A stretch of 64,000 nt of DNA from Microvelia longipes (Eukaryota; Arthropoda; Insecta; Hemiptera; Veliidae): contig JACMZG010001913.1 in assembly GCA_018340805.1 (NCBI GenBank), positions 2,744,835 through 2,808,834 of the forward strand, given 5' to 3'. Shown one piece after another: positions 21,661 to 31,844 of the stretch (position 1 is its first letter; each line of letters starts with the position of its first letter). The translations under genes and the position numbers were made by a program. Under the pieces are notes generated by a model that saw only the letters and a list, made by a program, of their open reading frames with translations, searched no databases and was not told the origin of the DNA.

Positions 21661-23396
21661 ATAACGATTTATACTAAACACCTCGTTTCACTATAAAATG
21701 GGATAAATGATTGAGGTGTTGTACTGAATTTAAATTGAGCTCAAATATTTAGGTTTGGAAAATGCGGCGGCGTGCGAGTTCATGTTCTTATAAATTTCGG
21801 TATAGAAGGTAGGAAAGTTGGAAGGATGTTTGGCTACTCGTTCAACTGACGTATGAAGTTGAGAGAGTTACTCATAGAGTTGTTAACAATAGACACTTGT
21901 TTAACTATGTAGAGCATGTCAAGAGCCCTCTCTATTGTTTAAAACCTTCATTAATCTGCACTCAACCTTTACATATCTACCTTTAGTCATGCTAATTCTG
22001 ACCTATAGGTAAATTTGTTAATCTGACTATGGCAGAGACTTGAAGCAGCGCTTAGTCAAGTTTAGGCAGGAAAGTAGTGAATCTGACATTTCAAAATAGG
22101 CTGGGAAATTATTTCTGTTTCCCTACTTAATGATATGTGATTTTTCCCATTGTCCAAATATAGGGTGGTATGCATTGAAATTGCAAAATATCTGGCACAC
22201 ATTTTCTCTTATCAAATGTACACTTCTAAGAACCTGCTGTTTTTTTTATATTTCTACCCTTACATCATTTTTTTCTTAATATTCTTGGTGTTCGCCAATT
22301 TGAATGGTATAGTTTAATTATCTTGATCAGTTTATTTTATCTTAATGTAATTGTTCTGAAATGTAATGCATTAATGCTATTCTCTTAGTTTTACTGCCTA
22401 AATAGTATTTAAGAATTATATCTTGGAGTTTATATGATTTTTGAAAACAAGACTATTTATTACATTTTATAACAAGTTCATTACGATAAAAAATACTAAA
22501 CAAGAGAATACTTTGCCGTTTTGATCGGGTTGGTCAGTTAAAAAAAAATTCAAACTCCGACCATATAAAATTTTAAATATGAAAAAATAATTTGAACGAG
22601 AGGAAGAACTATCATTTATAAAGTGTGAAAGTTCCCATTATCATGATTAAATAAATTATATATTTGATTTAATGAAAAAATTAAAATTAAATCTAAAAAG
22701 ACACAGCTCCTCTAAAACAACCTTATCTTATTGTCCTTTTTTCTTTGTTAAGAAAAATATATTTTTGTTTTCAAAATTCGGAACAAGAGTGTGCTGTGTT
22801 AGCGGTTTTTGCAGCCGTAGCGTTGGCTATTGTGGAAACATCATTTTCCGCATCGCAATGACCGCTACGCACGCAACGGCTGGACACATCGCTTCCGCAG
22901 TATTCTGAATGCACCTTCATTCTATCTAAAAGTAAATCCGTTGATTTGACTTAATAATGCTCTGAAACGAAAACCAAGTAAAAACCTATAAATATGGTAA
23001 TTCTTATCAACCGAAAAAAACATTTGGTATAACTTGACGATTATATCTACATTATACAACCATTTTCTTCTTTAAAAAAATAGCTCTAAAAAGCTACGTA
23101 TTAAAAAAGGTTCTATATTAAAAAAAATGTGTTCCAAATTTGCATTCAAGTTCCATTATATCTAATATTATACTTCTCAGGAAATTACGAGCAGAGAATG
23201 AAATATGAATTTACTTTACTTTTTGAATTTATTGAAAAAATATTACCATAGACAAATATTGACGTTGAATCTTTTTTTTCTTCTTTTTACTTCGAATTTC
23301 GATACTTGAATGGTGGGTTCATGGCAACACTGTATCGTTTCAATAAAAACGTACTTCCTTTCAAGTTCTGTACGTGTATCATGACTTTACTAAACT
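21661..23396. other. Unassigned AT-rich region
   Basis: No host gene or named element recognised. The 78-codon ORF at 22672 ends in a GC-rich stretch (CGCATCGCAATGACCGCTAC) but has no motif. Confidence 0.4.
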
Positions 23397-23641
23397 CCTC
23401 ATGTTTACTTTTCCTCATTTATTCCGTAGGTATATAGGAAAAGTGTTTGCGAAAAAATCCGAAACCGATATCTCCGGAATTATCCGTTTCAGGCATTTTT
23501 TAAGCCACCTAATTGTTTTTCACAAAGTTGTCTGTCTGTATGTTGAGTGTGTGTGAGCGTGTTATCATCGTAGCTCCTAGTGTATTTATGCTAGAGAGTG
23601 ATAACTTTGTACTAAAATTAGTCTATAGGTGTAGTTACGCT
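23397..23641 (+). mobile_element. R1 copy, left part (host of the errantivirus insertion)
   Basis: Full R1 5' end (TTTTCCTCATTTATTCCGTA, AAATCCGAAACCG, GTGTGTGAGCGTGTTATCAT, AGTCTATAGGTGTAGTTACG). It stops at CGCT 23638-23641 where the LTR begins. R1 resumes at 33752 after the second CGCT. Confidence 0.88.
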
Positions 23642-23858
23642 TGTTATATTCCCTTAATATGCTGAGGTACAGATATTCTGACCTACCTTAATAATGTACA
23701 CCTCAGCAGCCCTGAGGCTATATAAGCTAGTTAAACTTTAAACATCGTTCATTTCATTTTTAATTTTAACATTGTTATTATGGTGAATCTATGTTAGTTG
23801 TGTTAATAAAATAAATTCAGTTTTTAAAAAGTTATTTTGTGTTTGGCTGAACTTAACT
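23642..23858 (+). repeat. Errantivirus 5' LTR
   Basis: 217 bp, TGTTATATTCCC...CTTAACT. A TATA-like CTATATAAG lies near 23718 and an AATAAA at 23805-23810. It is identical to the 3' LTR apart from AAAC versus AAAAC. Confidence 0.95.
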
Positions 23859-23875
23859 GGCGCAGTCGGTAGGAC
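23858..23875 (+). other. Primer binding site
   Basis: TGGCGCAGTCGGTAGGAC abuts the LTR, sharing its T as is usual for errantiviruses. From known elements of the 17.6/297/ZAM type I infer a serine tRNA primer; this was not checked against a tRNA set. Confidence 0.8.
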
Positions 23876-24286
23876 AGGTTGTCAATTTTGAACGCATATC
23901 AAAGTTGTTCGTTTAACGATTAAACAGCCTGACGAACTTGGCAGCAAACAACGAAGACTTTTCAAAATGAACGGATATTTAACACAGCTACAACTGTAAG
24001 TTAATATAAAACCTATACATTATTTTTAAAGCAAATTACTTCAAGCAAAAAGAAATTTTGATGATAATGAAAACTTTGCTGATACTTTTGAAGAAAATTT
24101 TATGCAATTTAATACAAGGATCATTTTCAACGAAAATATTATTTTAGTAATTAAGTAAATAATCTTTAAATAAAAATAATAATATTTAGTATAAATAAAT
24201 AAATTCTTATAATAATAAATAAATAAATAAAAAGGGATAAGCATTAAAAATTTATTTAATTAAAATAAACTTTACATATTTAAAAA

Positions 24287-25420
24287 TTGTTTTTAATCAA
24301 TTTAAGTTATCAAGAAATAAATAATGGCTCAAATAATTATCAACTATTAAAATTATATTTAGATACTATTCCACCCTATGATGGTGATGCTCATTCTCTT
24401 CCAATATTTATAGGAAATTGTGAGGGTTTGCTAACACAATTGCAGATGCTGAAGACCATGCAAATCCTATAAATGTGTTTCTAATGAGAGCAATTTATGG
24501 TAAACTAACAGGTAGAGCTCAGAAATTATTAGGCTCGCGAAATGACATATTAAACTGGACCGCAATAAAAAACTTACTTAACCAGTGCTTTGGTGACCAA
24601 CGTGACATTGACTGTTTAGTACAAGACTTAATCACTCTAATACCAGAGAGAAATGAAAGCCCGTATAGTTTTGGTGTTAAATGTCAAGACTATAAAAATT
24701 TAATATTAGTAAAATTAAATTCTGACGATACATTGTCTAATGATGAGAAATTAATTAGAATAAGAAATTACGATGAACTAGCACTCAAAACCTATATTAG
24801 AGGTTTACCGAGCCATATTCAAACAAATGTTAGGTTACGTAGACCTGAAAATTTAGAGGTCGCTATGGGTTTTGTAATCGAAGAAGAAAATTTTCTTCAT
24901 TCGACTAGGCAATTTAATAATATACAAAATCATAATTTTCATCCCCAACGTAGGATTACTCCAAATAGAGGAGGTCATAGAAATTTTAATAATAGAAATA
25001 TGAACTCAAGAGGTTATGTAAATCAGTATAATAACAAAATAATAATAATTCAATAATCAATCAAATAATAATAATTATAACCCTAGAAATTATAATGCTA
25101 ATAATCAAAATTTTGGTAACAATAATAATAATTACCAAGATATAATAATTATAATCAACGAAACAACCATAGTAATTATCGTGGAAATTTTAATCAAAAT
25201 AATTATAATAACAATAATAGATACAACAATCAAAATTTTGCTTCAACGTCGAGGAACCAAAATCCTGTCGTTCCTATGGAAGTTGATCAATCTGGAGTAT
25301 CTAGAAACTATGCTCAGAATGTAAATCTGAGTAATGATCAAAACATAAATCAGAATAATAATGATGGGAATCAAGATCAGTTTTTTCAAACAGAAGCCTC
25401 TCATGCAGAGCAAGGCTAAC
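24287..25420 (+). pseudogene. gag: Errantivirus gag, frameshifted
   Basis: Three frames in succession. 24287-24472 begins with PYDGDAHSLPIF-like residues. 24475-25056 contains LTGRAQKLLG, LIPERNESPYSF and IRGLPSHIQTNVRLRRPENL, typical of errantiviral Gag. 25057-25420 is an asparagine-rich tail in another frame. No CCHC zinc knuckle is visible, as usual in this genus. Breaks fall near 24470 and near 25050, both at A/T runs. The role in an intact element would be capsid formation. Confidence 0.85.
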
Positions 25421-25439
25421 ACCTGGTATGCCTAGATAT

Positions 25440-26110
25440 AACCATAATAGAAAAATTAGTTGTAATAATAACAATAATAATAATTAAGTTAAGCTCAAAT
25501 AAAAATCACATAGAGTTAGAAAAATTAGTAATAAATTGTGGCGTTACTGGTCTACCTTACATAATCATATCACATTGGAATAATTGTAAATTTATGATTG
25601 ATACAGGTAGTTCCAAAAGTCTTATAAATCCTAAAATGCACATAAATATTTTCCGAATGATATATTCCAACAACAATTTACTATAGAATCTATTCATGGA
25701 ATAACTAAACACAGTGGAGTTGCAATCATTTCAATTGAAAAAATATTTAATGAAAATATTAAACATAAATTTTATATTCACGAAATCAGTTCTGAATTCG
25801 ATGGATTAATTGGTATAGATTTATTAGAAAAGATTGACGCCCAAATAAATATTAAGTCTAGATTAATAATAACACCTAATATTAAGATACCTTTAATATA
25901 TAAAACTGATACAACAAATGTTAGTAGTCACCCTGGTTATCGAAACCCTACTAACAACAATAATAAATATAATAATAAAAATAATAATAATAATAGCATT
26001 AATCAAAATAAGAGTAAGGAAAGCAAACAAATTAAATACAAAAACAAATTACCCCCGAGGTCTCAAGTTGTTGTTAAAATACCTGTAAATATTAAAGAAG
26101 GTCTTGCTTT
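25440..26110 (+). pseudogene. pol: Errantivirus protease region of pol, frameshifted
   Basis: An aspartic protease active site DTGSS is encoded at 25600-25614 (preceded by hydrophobic FMI). After a frame change near 25640, ISIEKIF and LIGIDLLEKIDAQINI follow, the flap/LLG-like second half. An acidic/asparagine-rich linker leads towards the reverse transcriptase. Single-base breaks separate the pieces. Confidence 0.8.
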
Positions 26111-26127
26111 AATAAAGGATACTAATA

Positions 26128-27748
26128 TTGATAATGGAATATATACCTAAATGTTTAGTTAATGTAAAAAATTTTGAAGTAATAACTGTGATGGTTAACA
26201 GTACAGACATCGAAATGGATGTTACTTCTTTAAAACCGTTAATTGTAGAAAAAATCGATGAAAATGAAAATGATATAACTAATAATATAAAATCAAATAG
26301 GCACTTCGTCAATGAATATGATGAAGCAAACCATGATGATTATAACTCTTTATTGAATGAAAACTTAAAGAAAATAAATTTAAATCATTGTAATGAAGAA
26401 GAGAAAAAGTTAATAAAAAATTTATGTTATGATATAAAGATATTTTTCACTGTGAGGGCATTCCTTGACGTTTACAAATAAAATAAAACATAAAATTAAA
26501 CTAACAAACGATAACCCAATTTATACAAAACAATATAGGTATCCAGAAATACTCAAAGAAGAAGTGAGAAAACAAGTAAATCAAATGATTAAAGATGGAA
26601 TCGTACAACATAGTACGTCTCCTTATAATTCTCCTATTTGGATTGTTCCTAAAAAGAAAGACGCTAGTGGCAAGGTTAAGTGGAGGCTGGTGAATGATTT
26701 CCGAGCTATTAACGAAATTTCAGTCTCGGACAAAACACCCCTCCCACGTATAGATGAAATTTTAGATAAGCTAGGTCGAGCTACATATATGTCAGTAATC
26801 GATCTCGCAAGTGGTTTCCACCAAATCGAAATAGAACCTGAAGATGTACCTAAAACAGCTTTTTCCACTGAGGATATGCATTTAGAATATAAGAGAATGC
26901 CATTTGGTTTAAAAAACGGCCCGCCACATTTCAACGCGTATGAACAATGTATTATCTGGTCTTGTTTATAATATATGCATGTTTACTTAGACGATATTTT
27001 AATTTTTTCTGCCTCACTAGAAGAACATATAATTAATCTCAGAAAGGTATTTGATAGATTAAGAGAAAGTAACCTAAAAGTTCAATTAGATAAGAGTGAA
27101 TTTTTAAAACCAGAGGTTCAATATTTAGGTCATGTAGTAAGTGCAGACGGAGTTAGACCAAATCCAGAAAAAATTAGGGTAATAAAAGAGTGGCCATTGC
27201 CAAAAACGAGAACAGAAATAAAAAGTTTCCTAGGTATTTTAGGTTATTACAGAAGATTCATTAAAGATTTTGCCAAAATTACTAAACCTATGACAGCTTG
27301 TTTGAAGAAAAACGCGAAAATTAGATTCGAAGACAAAGAGTACATTGAATGTTTTGAAATATGTAAAAATATATTAATTAATGACCCTGTTTTACAATAC
27401 CCGGATTTTAATAAAGAGTTTATTATAACTGCTGACGCTAGCAACTATGCTATCGGCGCGGTTTTATCTCAAGGAGTACCTCCTAATGATAAACCAATAG
27501 CATACGCTTCACGTACTTTAAATTCTTCAGAAATAAATTATAGCACAATAGAACAAGAGTGTCTAGCTATTGTATACGCGTGCAAAACGTTTAGACATTA
27601 TGTATATGGTCGTAAATTCACAATTTATAGTGATCACCGACCATTAGCTTGGTTATTTAATATAAAAGAACCAAATTCTAAATTAATGAGATGGAAAATA
27701 AAATTAGAAGATTATGACTATAAATATTATATAAAAAGGGAAGCTTAA
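26128..27748 (+). pseudogene. pol: Errantivirus reverse transcriptase and RNase H, frameshifted
   Basis: A short frame at 26128-26481 leads to the RT. 26465-26971 holds fingers and palm motifs (IVQHSTSPYNSPIWIVPKK, WRLVNDFRAIN, VIDLASGFHQI, MPFGLKNGP). 26975-27748 holds the catalytic YLDDILIF (26981-), LGHVVSADGV, FLGILGYYRRFI, the RNase H ADASNYAIGAVLSQ, TIEQECLAIVYA and YSDHRPL. The RT is cut by two one-base changes close together around 26925-26980, immediately before the YLDD box. Catalytic residues are otherwise present. Confidence 0.93.
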
Positions 27749-27765
27749 ATACTAATGCTGACAGC

Positions 27766-29113
27766 TTGTCTAGAATAAAAATCAACGCAATAAGTGATGA
27801 CAAAGACAACGACGATAACGAATCTTTAGCTAACAATGTAGGTGACTCAAAGTTTTCCGCAACTAAATACTTACAAGAATTATGCGAGGAAGCACCCGAT
27901 CCCTTAGACTTTGATATTGAAAAAATTATAAGTAATCCAAAAACACCGGAAGAAAACTTAGACGAAATTGTTCATCTTCCCTATGATGAAGAAATTGAAG
28001 AAAATGCATCCACACAACATACTAATAAAAATGACAAATTAAATGACGGAATACCAATACTGGACGAAATATTAAAAACAAATATCTTCAAATTATTGTA
28101 AAGCCTAATATTCATAATAAATTAACATTTTCTAATGAAACATACGAAGATACACAAATTTATCATATTAAAATACCGCTAGATAACAATGAAGAAATTA
28201 TTGTAAATTTCCTAAAAACATACACCGTTCCACATTTAACTTATCACTTATATTTTTATAACGACGCTTTATATGAAGACTTTTGTAAGGCTTACATTAA
28301 CAACTTTTCTACCAGTAAGTTAAAACTGATTAAATGTACAAAATTATTAAACACAGTAAAAAATAAAGACGACCAAATTGAATTGACTTTACATTATCAC
28401 AGAGGTAAAACAAATCACAGAGGTATTACGGAAACATTATCTGCTTTACAACGTACATATTATTGGAAAGCTATGAAAAAGACTGTTACTGATTTAATTA
28501 ACGTTTGTGAAACTTGCCAAAGAACCAAATATTCCAGGCATAGACCATATGTACCACTAATGTTAACCGAGACAGCTTCTAGGCCTTTTGAAATACTGCA
28601 TATGGATACTTTTACATTTGACGGAAACAATTACTTGACCTTAGTTGATGCTTTCACTAAATTAGGCCAAGCTATTGAAATAGCAGGGAAAAAACCTCTG
28701 TACATGTTTGCAATGCTTTACTAAAATATTTTACATACTATGGTGTCCCAGTAAGAGTCATTACAGACCCTGGAACAGAACTTAAAAATGAGGTAATAAA
28801 AGATATGCTTAAACTTCATAAAGTGCATGTACATTTCACTACTGCAGGTCATCATGAATCTAACTCTATGTCGAGAGATTTCACTCTACATTAATAGAAC
28901 ATCTAAGAATATTACAGGAAACATTTCCTAAAGAAAAACAAAATTTAATGAGCTACGCTTTGATAGGTTATAACAGCTCTATACACAGTGCTACTGACTT
29001 TACACCATTCGAACTGACATTTGGGCATACGAATCTTAGAAGCCCTAACGAAATTTTTATTCCAAAAGAATTTTTCGAAAATTATATCGAAAATCATAAA
29101 GAAAAATTAGAAG
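27766..29113 (+). pseudogene. pol: Errantivirus integrase, N-terminal part, frameshifted
   Basis: An acidic linker (27766-28101) precedes an HHCC zinc finger (HYHRGKTNHRG ... CETCQ, 28391-28520). The catalytic core follows: first Asp in HMDTF (about 28605) and second Asp in ITDPG (about 28766). Frames change near 28100, near 28700 and near 28875. The last break lies where the third catalytic residue, Glu, is expected, so the DDE triad is disrupted. The reading is then cut at 29113 by the ribozyme array insertion. Confidence 0.88.
29102..29113 (+). repeat. Target duplication, left, of array insertion
   Basis: AAAAATTAGAAG, repeated exactly at 31539-31550. Removing 29114-31550 restores continuous integrase similarity. 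Confidence 0.9.
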
Positions 29114-29237
29114 ACACAATATAATTGTGCGAGAGACACCAAGGAAATGTAACAAGCAAAATGCAATGCTACATCTGGGAACTGTTCCATCATTCGACAT
29201 TCGTCATCATTGATGGCTCGACATAATGTCATGTCCC

Positions 29238-29280
29238 ACTCTGTTTCGTTACGTCTAACTCATCAGGGCGCCGACAGAGC
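29238..29280 (-). ncRNA. Hammerhead ribozyme, inverted copy
   Basis: Complete core on the minus strand within the inverted left end; sequence as in the direct copies (CTGATGA, GTTA-GACG-TAAC, GAAA, CTCTG/CAGAG). Confidence 0.85.
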
Positions 29281-29437
29281 CTGAACTCACTCTGACCTTC
29301 AATTGCAAAACTCGGTAGTATCAAATGATATATGTTTTGCTTGCCATGCATGATGGCGGTAAGAGAGCACCGCTCGTCTCTGGTAAGTACTTCACATTAT
29401 ATTCTTCGGAATTAATTGAAGGTCAGAGTGAGTTCAG

Positions 29438-29480
29438 GCTCTGTCGGCGCCCTGATGAGTTAGACGTAACGAAACAGAGT
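29438..29480 (+). ncRNA. Hammerhead ribozyme copy 1
   Basis: Order: GCTCTG-T-C, GGCGCC, CTGATGA, GTTA-GACG-TAAC, GAAA, CAGAGT. Stem III is GCTCTG/CAGAGT (five Watson-Crick pairs plus a G-T wobble), closed by the A15.1-U16.1 pair. Stem II is GTTA/TAAC with a GACG tetraloop. All conserved core bases (C3 to A9, G12 to A14, C17) are present. The predicted cut is after C 29445 in GTC|GG. Stem I is only GGCGCC, self-complementary with no room for a proper loop, so pairing between two copies is the likely active form. Confidence 0.88.
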
Positions 29481-29750
29481 GGGACATGACATTATGTCGA
29501 GCCATCAATGATGACGAATGTCGAATGATGGAACAGTTCCCAGATGTAGCATTGCATTTTGCTTGTTACATTTCCTTGGTGTCTCTCGCACAATTATATT
29601 GTGTCAACTATTCATGTTTGCAAAACTCGGTAGTATCAAATGATATATTTTGCTTGCCATGCATGATGGCGGTAAGAGAGCACCGCTCGTCTCTGGTAAG
29701 TACTTCACATTATATTCTTCGGAATTAATTGAAAGTCAGAGTGAGTTCAG

Positions 29751-29793
29751 GCTCTGTCGGCGCCCTGATGAGTTAGACGTAACGAAACAGAGT
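29751..29793 (+). ncRNA. Hammerhead ribozyme copy 2
   Basis: Same 43-nt motif; predicted cut after 29758. Spacing from copy 1 is 313 bp. Confidence 0.88.
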
Positions 29794-30064
29794 GGGACAT
29801 GACATTATGTCGAGCCATCAATGATGACGAATGTCGAATGATGGAACAGTTCCCAGATGTAGCATTGCATTTTGCTTGTTACATTTCCTTGGTGTCTCTC
29901 GCACAATTATATTGTGTCAACTTCATGTTTTGCAAAACTCGGTAGTATCAAATGATATATGTTTTGCTTGCCATGCATGATGGCGGTAAGAGAGCACCGC
30001 TCGTCTCTGGTAAGTACTTCACATTATATTCTTCGGAATTAATTGAAGGTCAGAGTGAGTTCAG

Positions 30065-30107
30065 GCTCTGTCGGCGCCCTGATGAGTTAGACGTAACGAA
30101 ACAGAGT
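30065..30107 (+). ncRNA. Hammerhead ribozyme copy 3
   Basis: Same 43-nt motif; predicted cut after 30072. Spacing from copy 2 is 314 bp. Confidence 0.88.
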
Positions 30108-30380
30108 GGGACATGACATTATGTCGAGCCATCAATGATGACGAATGTCGAATGATGGAACAGTTCCCAGATGTAGCATTGCATTTTGCTTGTTACATTT
30201 CCTAGGTGTCTCTCGCACAATTATATTGTGTCAACTATTCATGTTTTGCAAAACTCGGTAGTATCAAATGATATATGTTTTGCTTGCCATGCATGATGGC
30301 GGTAAGAGAGCACCGCTCGTCTCTGGTAAGTACTTCACATTATATTCTTCGGAATTAATTGAAGGTCAGAGTGAGTTCAG

Positions 30381-30423
30381 GCTCTGTCGGCGCCCTGATG
30401 AGTTAGACGTAACGAAACAGAGT
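30381..30423 (+). ncRNA. Hammerhead ribozyme copy 4
   Basis: Same 43-nt motif; predicted cut after 30388. Spacing from copy 3 is 316 bp. Confidence 0.88.
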
Positions 30424-30696
30424 GGGACATGACATTATGTCGAGCCATCAATGATGACGAATGTCGAATGATGGAACAGTTCCCAGATGTAGCATTGCAT
30501 TTTGCTTGTTACATTTCCTTGGTGTCTCTCGCACAATTATATTGTGTCAACTATTCATGTTTTGCAAAACTCGGTAGTATCAAATGATATATGTTTTGCT
30601 TGCCATGCATGATGGCGGTAAGAGAGCACCGCTCGTCTCTGGTAAGTACTTCACATTATATTCTTCGGAATTAATTGAAGGTCAGAGTGAGTTCAG

Positions 30697-30739
30697 GCTC
30701 TGTCGGCGCCCTGATGAGTTAGACGTAACGAAACAGAGT
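30697..30739 (+). ncRNA. Hammerhead ribozyme copy 5
   Basis: Same 43-nt motif; predicted cut after 30704. Spacing from copy 4 is 316 bp. Confidence 0.88.
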
Positions 30740-31012
30740 GGGACATGACATTATGTCGAGCCATCAATGATGACGAATGTCGAATGATGGAACAGTTCCC
30801 AGATGTAGCATTGCATTTTGCTTGTTACATTTCCTTGGTGTCTCTCGCACAATTATATTGTGTCAACTATTCATGTTTTGCAAAACTCGGTAGTATCAAA
30901 TGATATATGTTTTGCTTGCCATGCATGATGGCGGTAAGAGAGCACCGCTCGTCTCTGGTAAGTACTTCACATTATATTCTTCGGAATTAATTGAAGGTCA
31001 GAGTGAGTTCAG

Positions 31013-31055
31013 GCTCTGTCGGCGCCCTGATGAGTTAGACGTAACGAAACAGAGT
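31013..31055 (+). ncRNA. Hammerhead ribozyme copy 6
   Basis: Same 43-nt motif; predicted cut after 31020. Spacing from copy 5 is 316 bp. Confidence 0.88.
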
Positions 31056-31328
31056 GGGACATGACATTATGTCGAGCCATCAATGATGACGAATGTCGAA
31101 TGATGGAACAGTTCCCAGATGTAGCATTGCATTTTGCTTGTTACATTTCCTTGGTGTCTCTCGCACAATTATATTGTGTCAACTATTCATGTTTTGCAAA
31201 ACTCGGTAGTATCAAATGATATATGTTTTGCTTGCCATGCATGATGGCGGTAAGAGAGCACCGCTCGTCTCTGGTAAGTACTTCACATTATATTCTTCGG
31301 AATTAATTGAAGGTCAGAGTGAGTTCAG

Positions 31329-31371
31329 GCTCTGTCGGCGCCCTGATGAGTTAGACGTAACGAAACAGAGT
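31329..31371 (+). ncRNA. Hammerhead ribozyme copy 7
   Basis: Same 43-nt motif; predicted cut after 31336. Spacing from copy 6 is 316 bp. Confidence 0.88.
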
Positions 31372-31550
31372 GGGACATGACATTATGTCGAGCCATCAAT
31401 GATGACGAATGTCGAATGATGGAACAGTTCCCAGATGTAGCATTGCATTTTGCTTGTTACATTTCCTTGGTGTCTCTCGCACAATTATATTGTGTCAACT
31501 ATTCATGTTTTGCAAAACTCGGTAGTATCAAATGATATAAAAATTAGAAG

Positions 31551-31838
31551 CATTGTATAAAAATAGGAAATAAGATAAATAACGATAAAGAAAAAGTAGT
31601 TGATAAACATAATACATTAGGTGATAAGAATACAAATTTTCGTGTAGGCCAAGTAGTTTATAAAGATAATCCTAAGAAAAGGAATAAGAAGAATAATAGA
31701 TTTTTAGGGCCTTATGAAATAGTTGGTATGTTAGATCATAATAAAGTTAAGATTAGAAATAAAGAAACTAAGAAAATATTAATATCCCACATTAAGGAAT
31801 TAAGAAAACCACCTGTTAATGTTACAGATTCAGCATAG
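31551..31838 (+). pseudogene. pol: Errantivirus integrase C-terminal part
   Basis: Resumes after the second target duplication. NFRVGQVVYKDNPKKRNKKN, FLGPYEIVGMLDHNKVKIRN and ILISHIKELRKPP are typical of the C-terminal SH3-like/GPY part of Ty3/gypsy integrases. A stop follows at about 31836, just before env. Confidence 0.88.
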
Positions 31839-31844
31839 TTATTG

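Larger units (their letters stand above)
29114..31538 (+). mobile_element. Retrozyme-like hammerhead satellite insertion
   Basis: A 2425-bp insertion in integrase with a 12-bp target duplication. The left 190 bp (29114 to about 29304) are an inverted piece of the unit. From about 29305 on, seven direct units of 313-316 bp follow, nearly identical, ending AAATGATAT at 31538. Each direct unit carries a hammerhead ribozyme on the plus strand. No protein coding: ORFs in the array are read-through artefacts. Short length, tandem arrangement, ribozyme and target duplication match animal retrozymes, which are thought to move through circular RNA and borrowed reverse transcriptase. The inversion of the left end resembles twin priming. 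Confidence 0.85.

Noticed and set aside
29486..29728. 80-codon ORF in the array
   Set aside because: It is simply the repeat unit read through; the frame is lost in neighbouring units with different length and there is no codon conservation.
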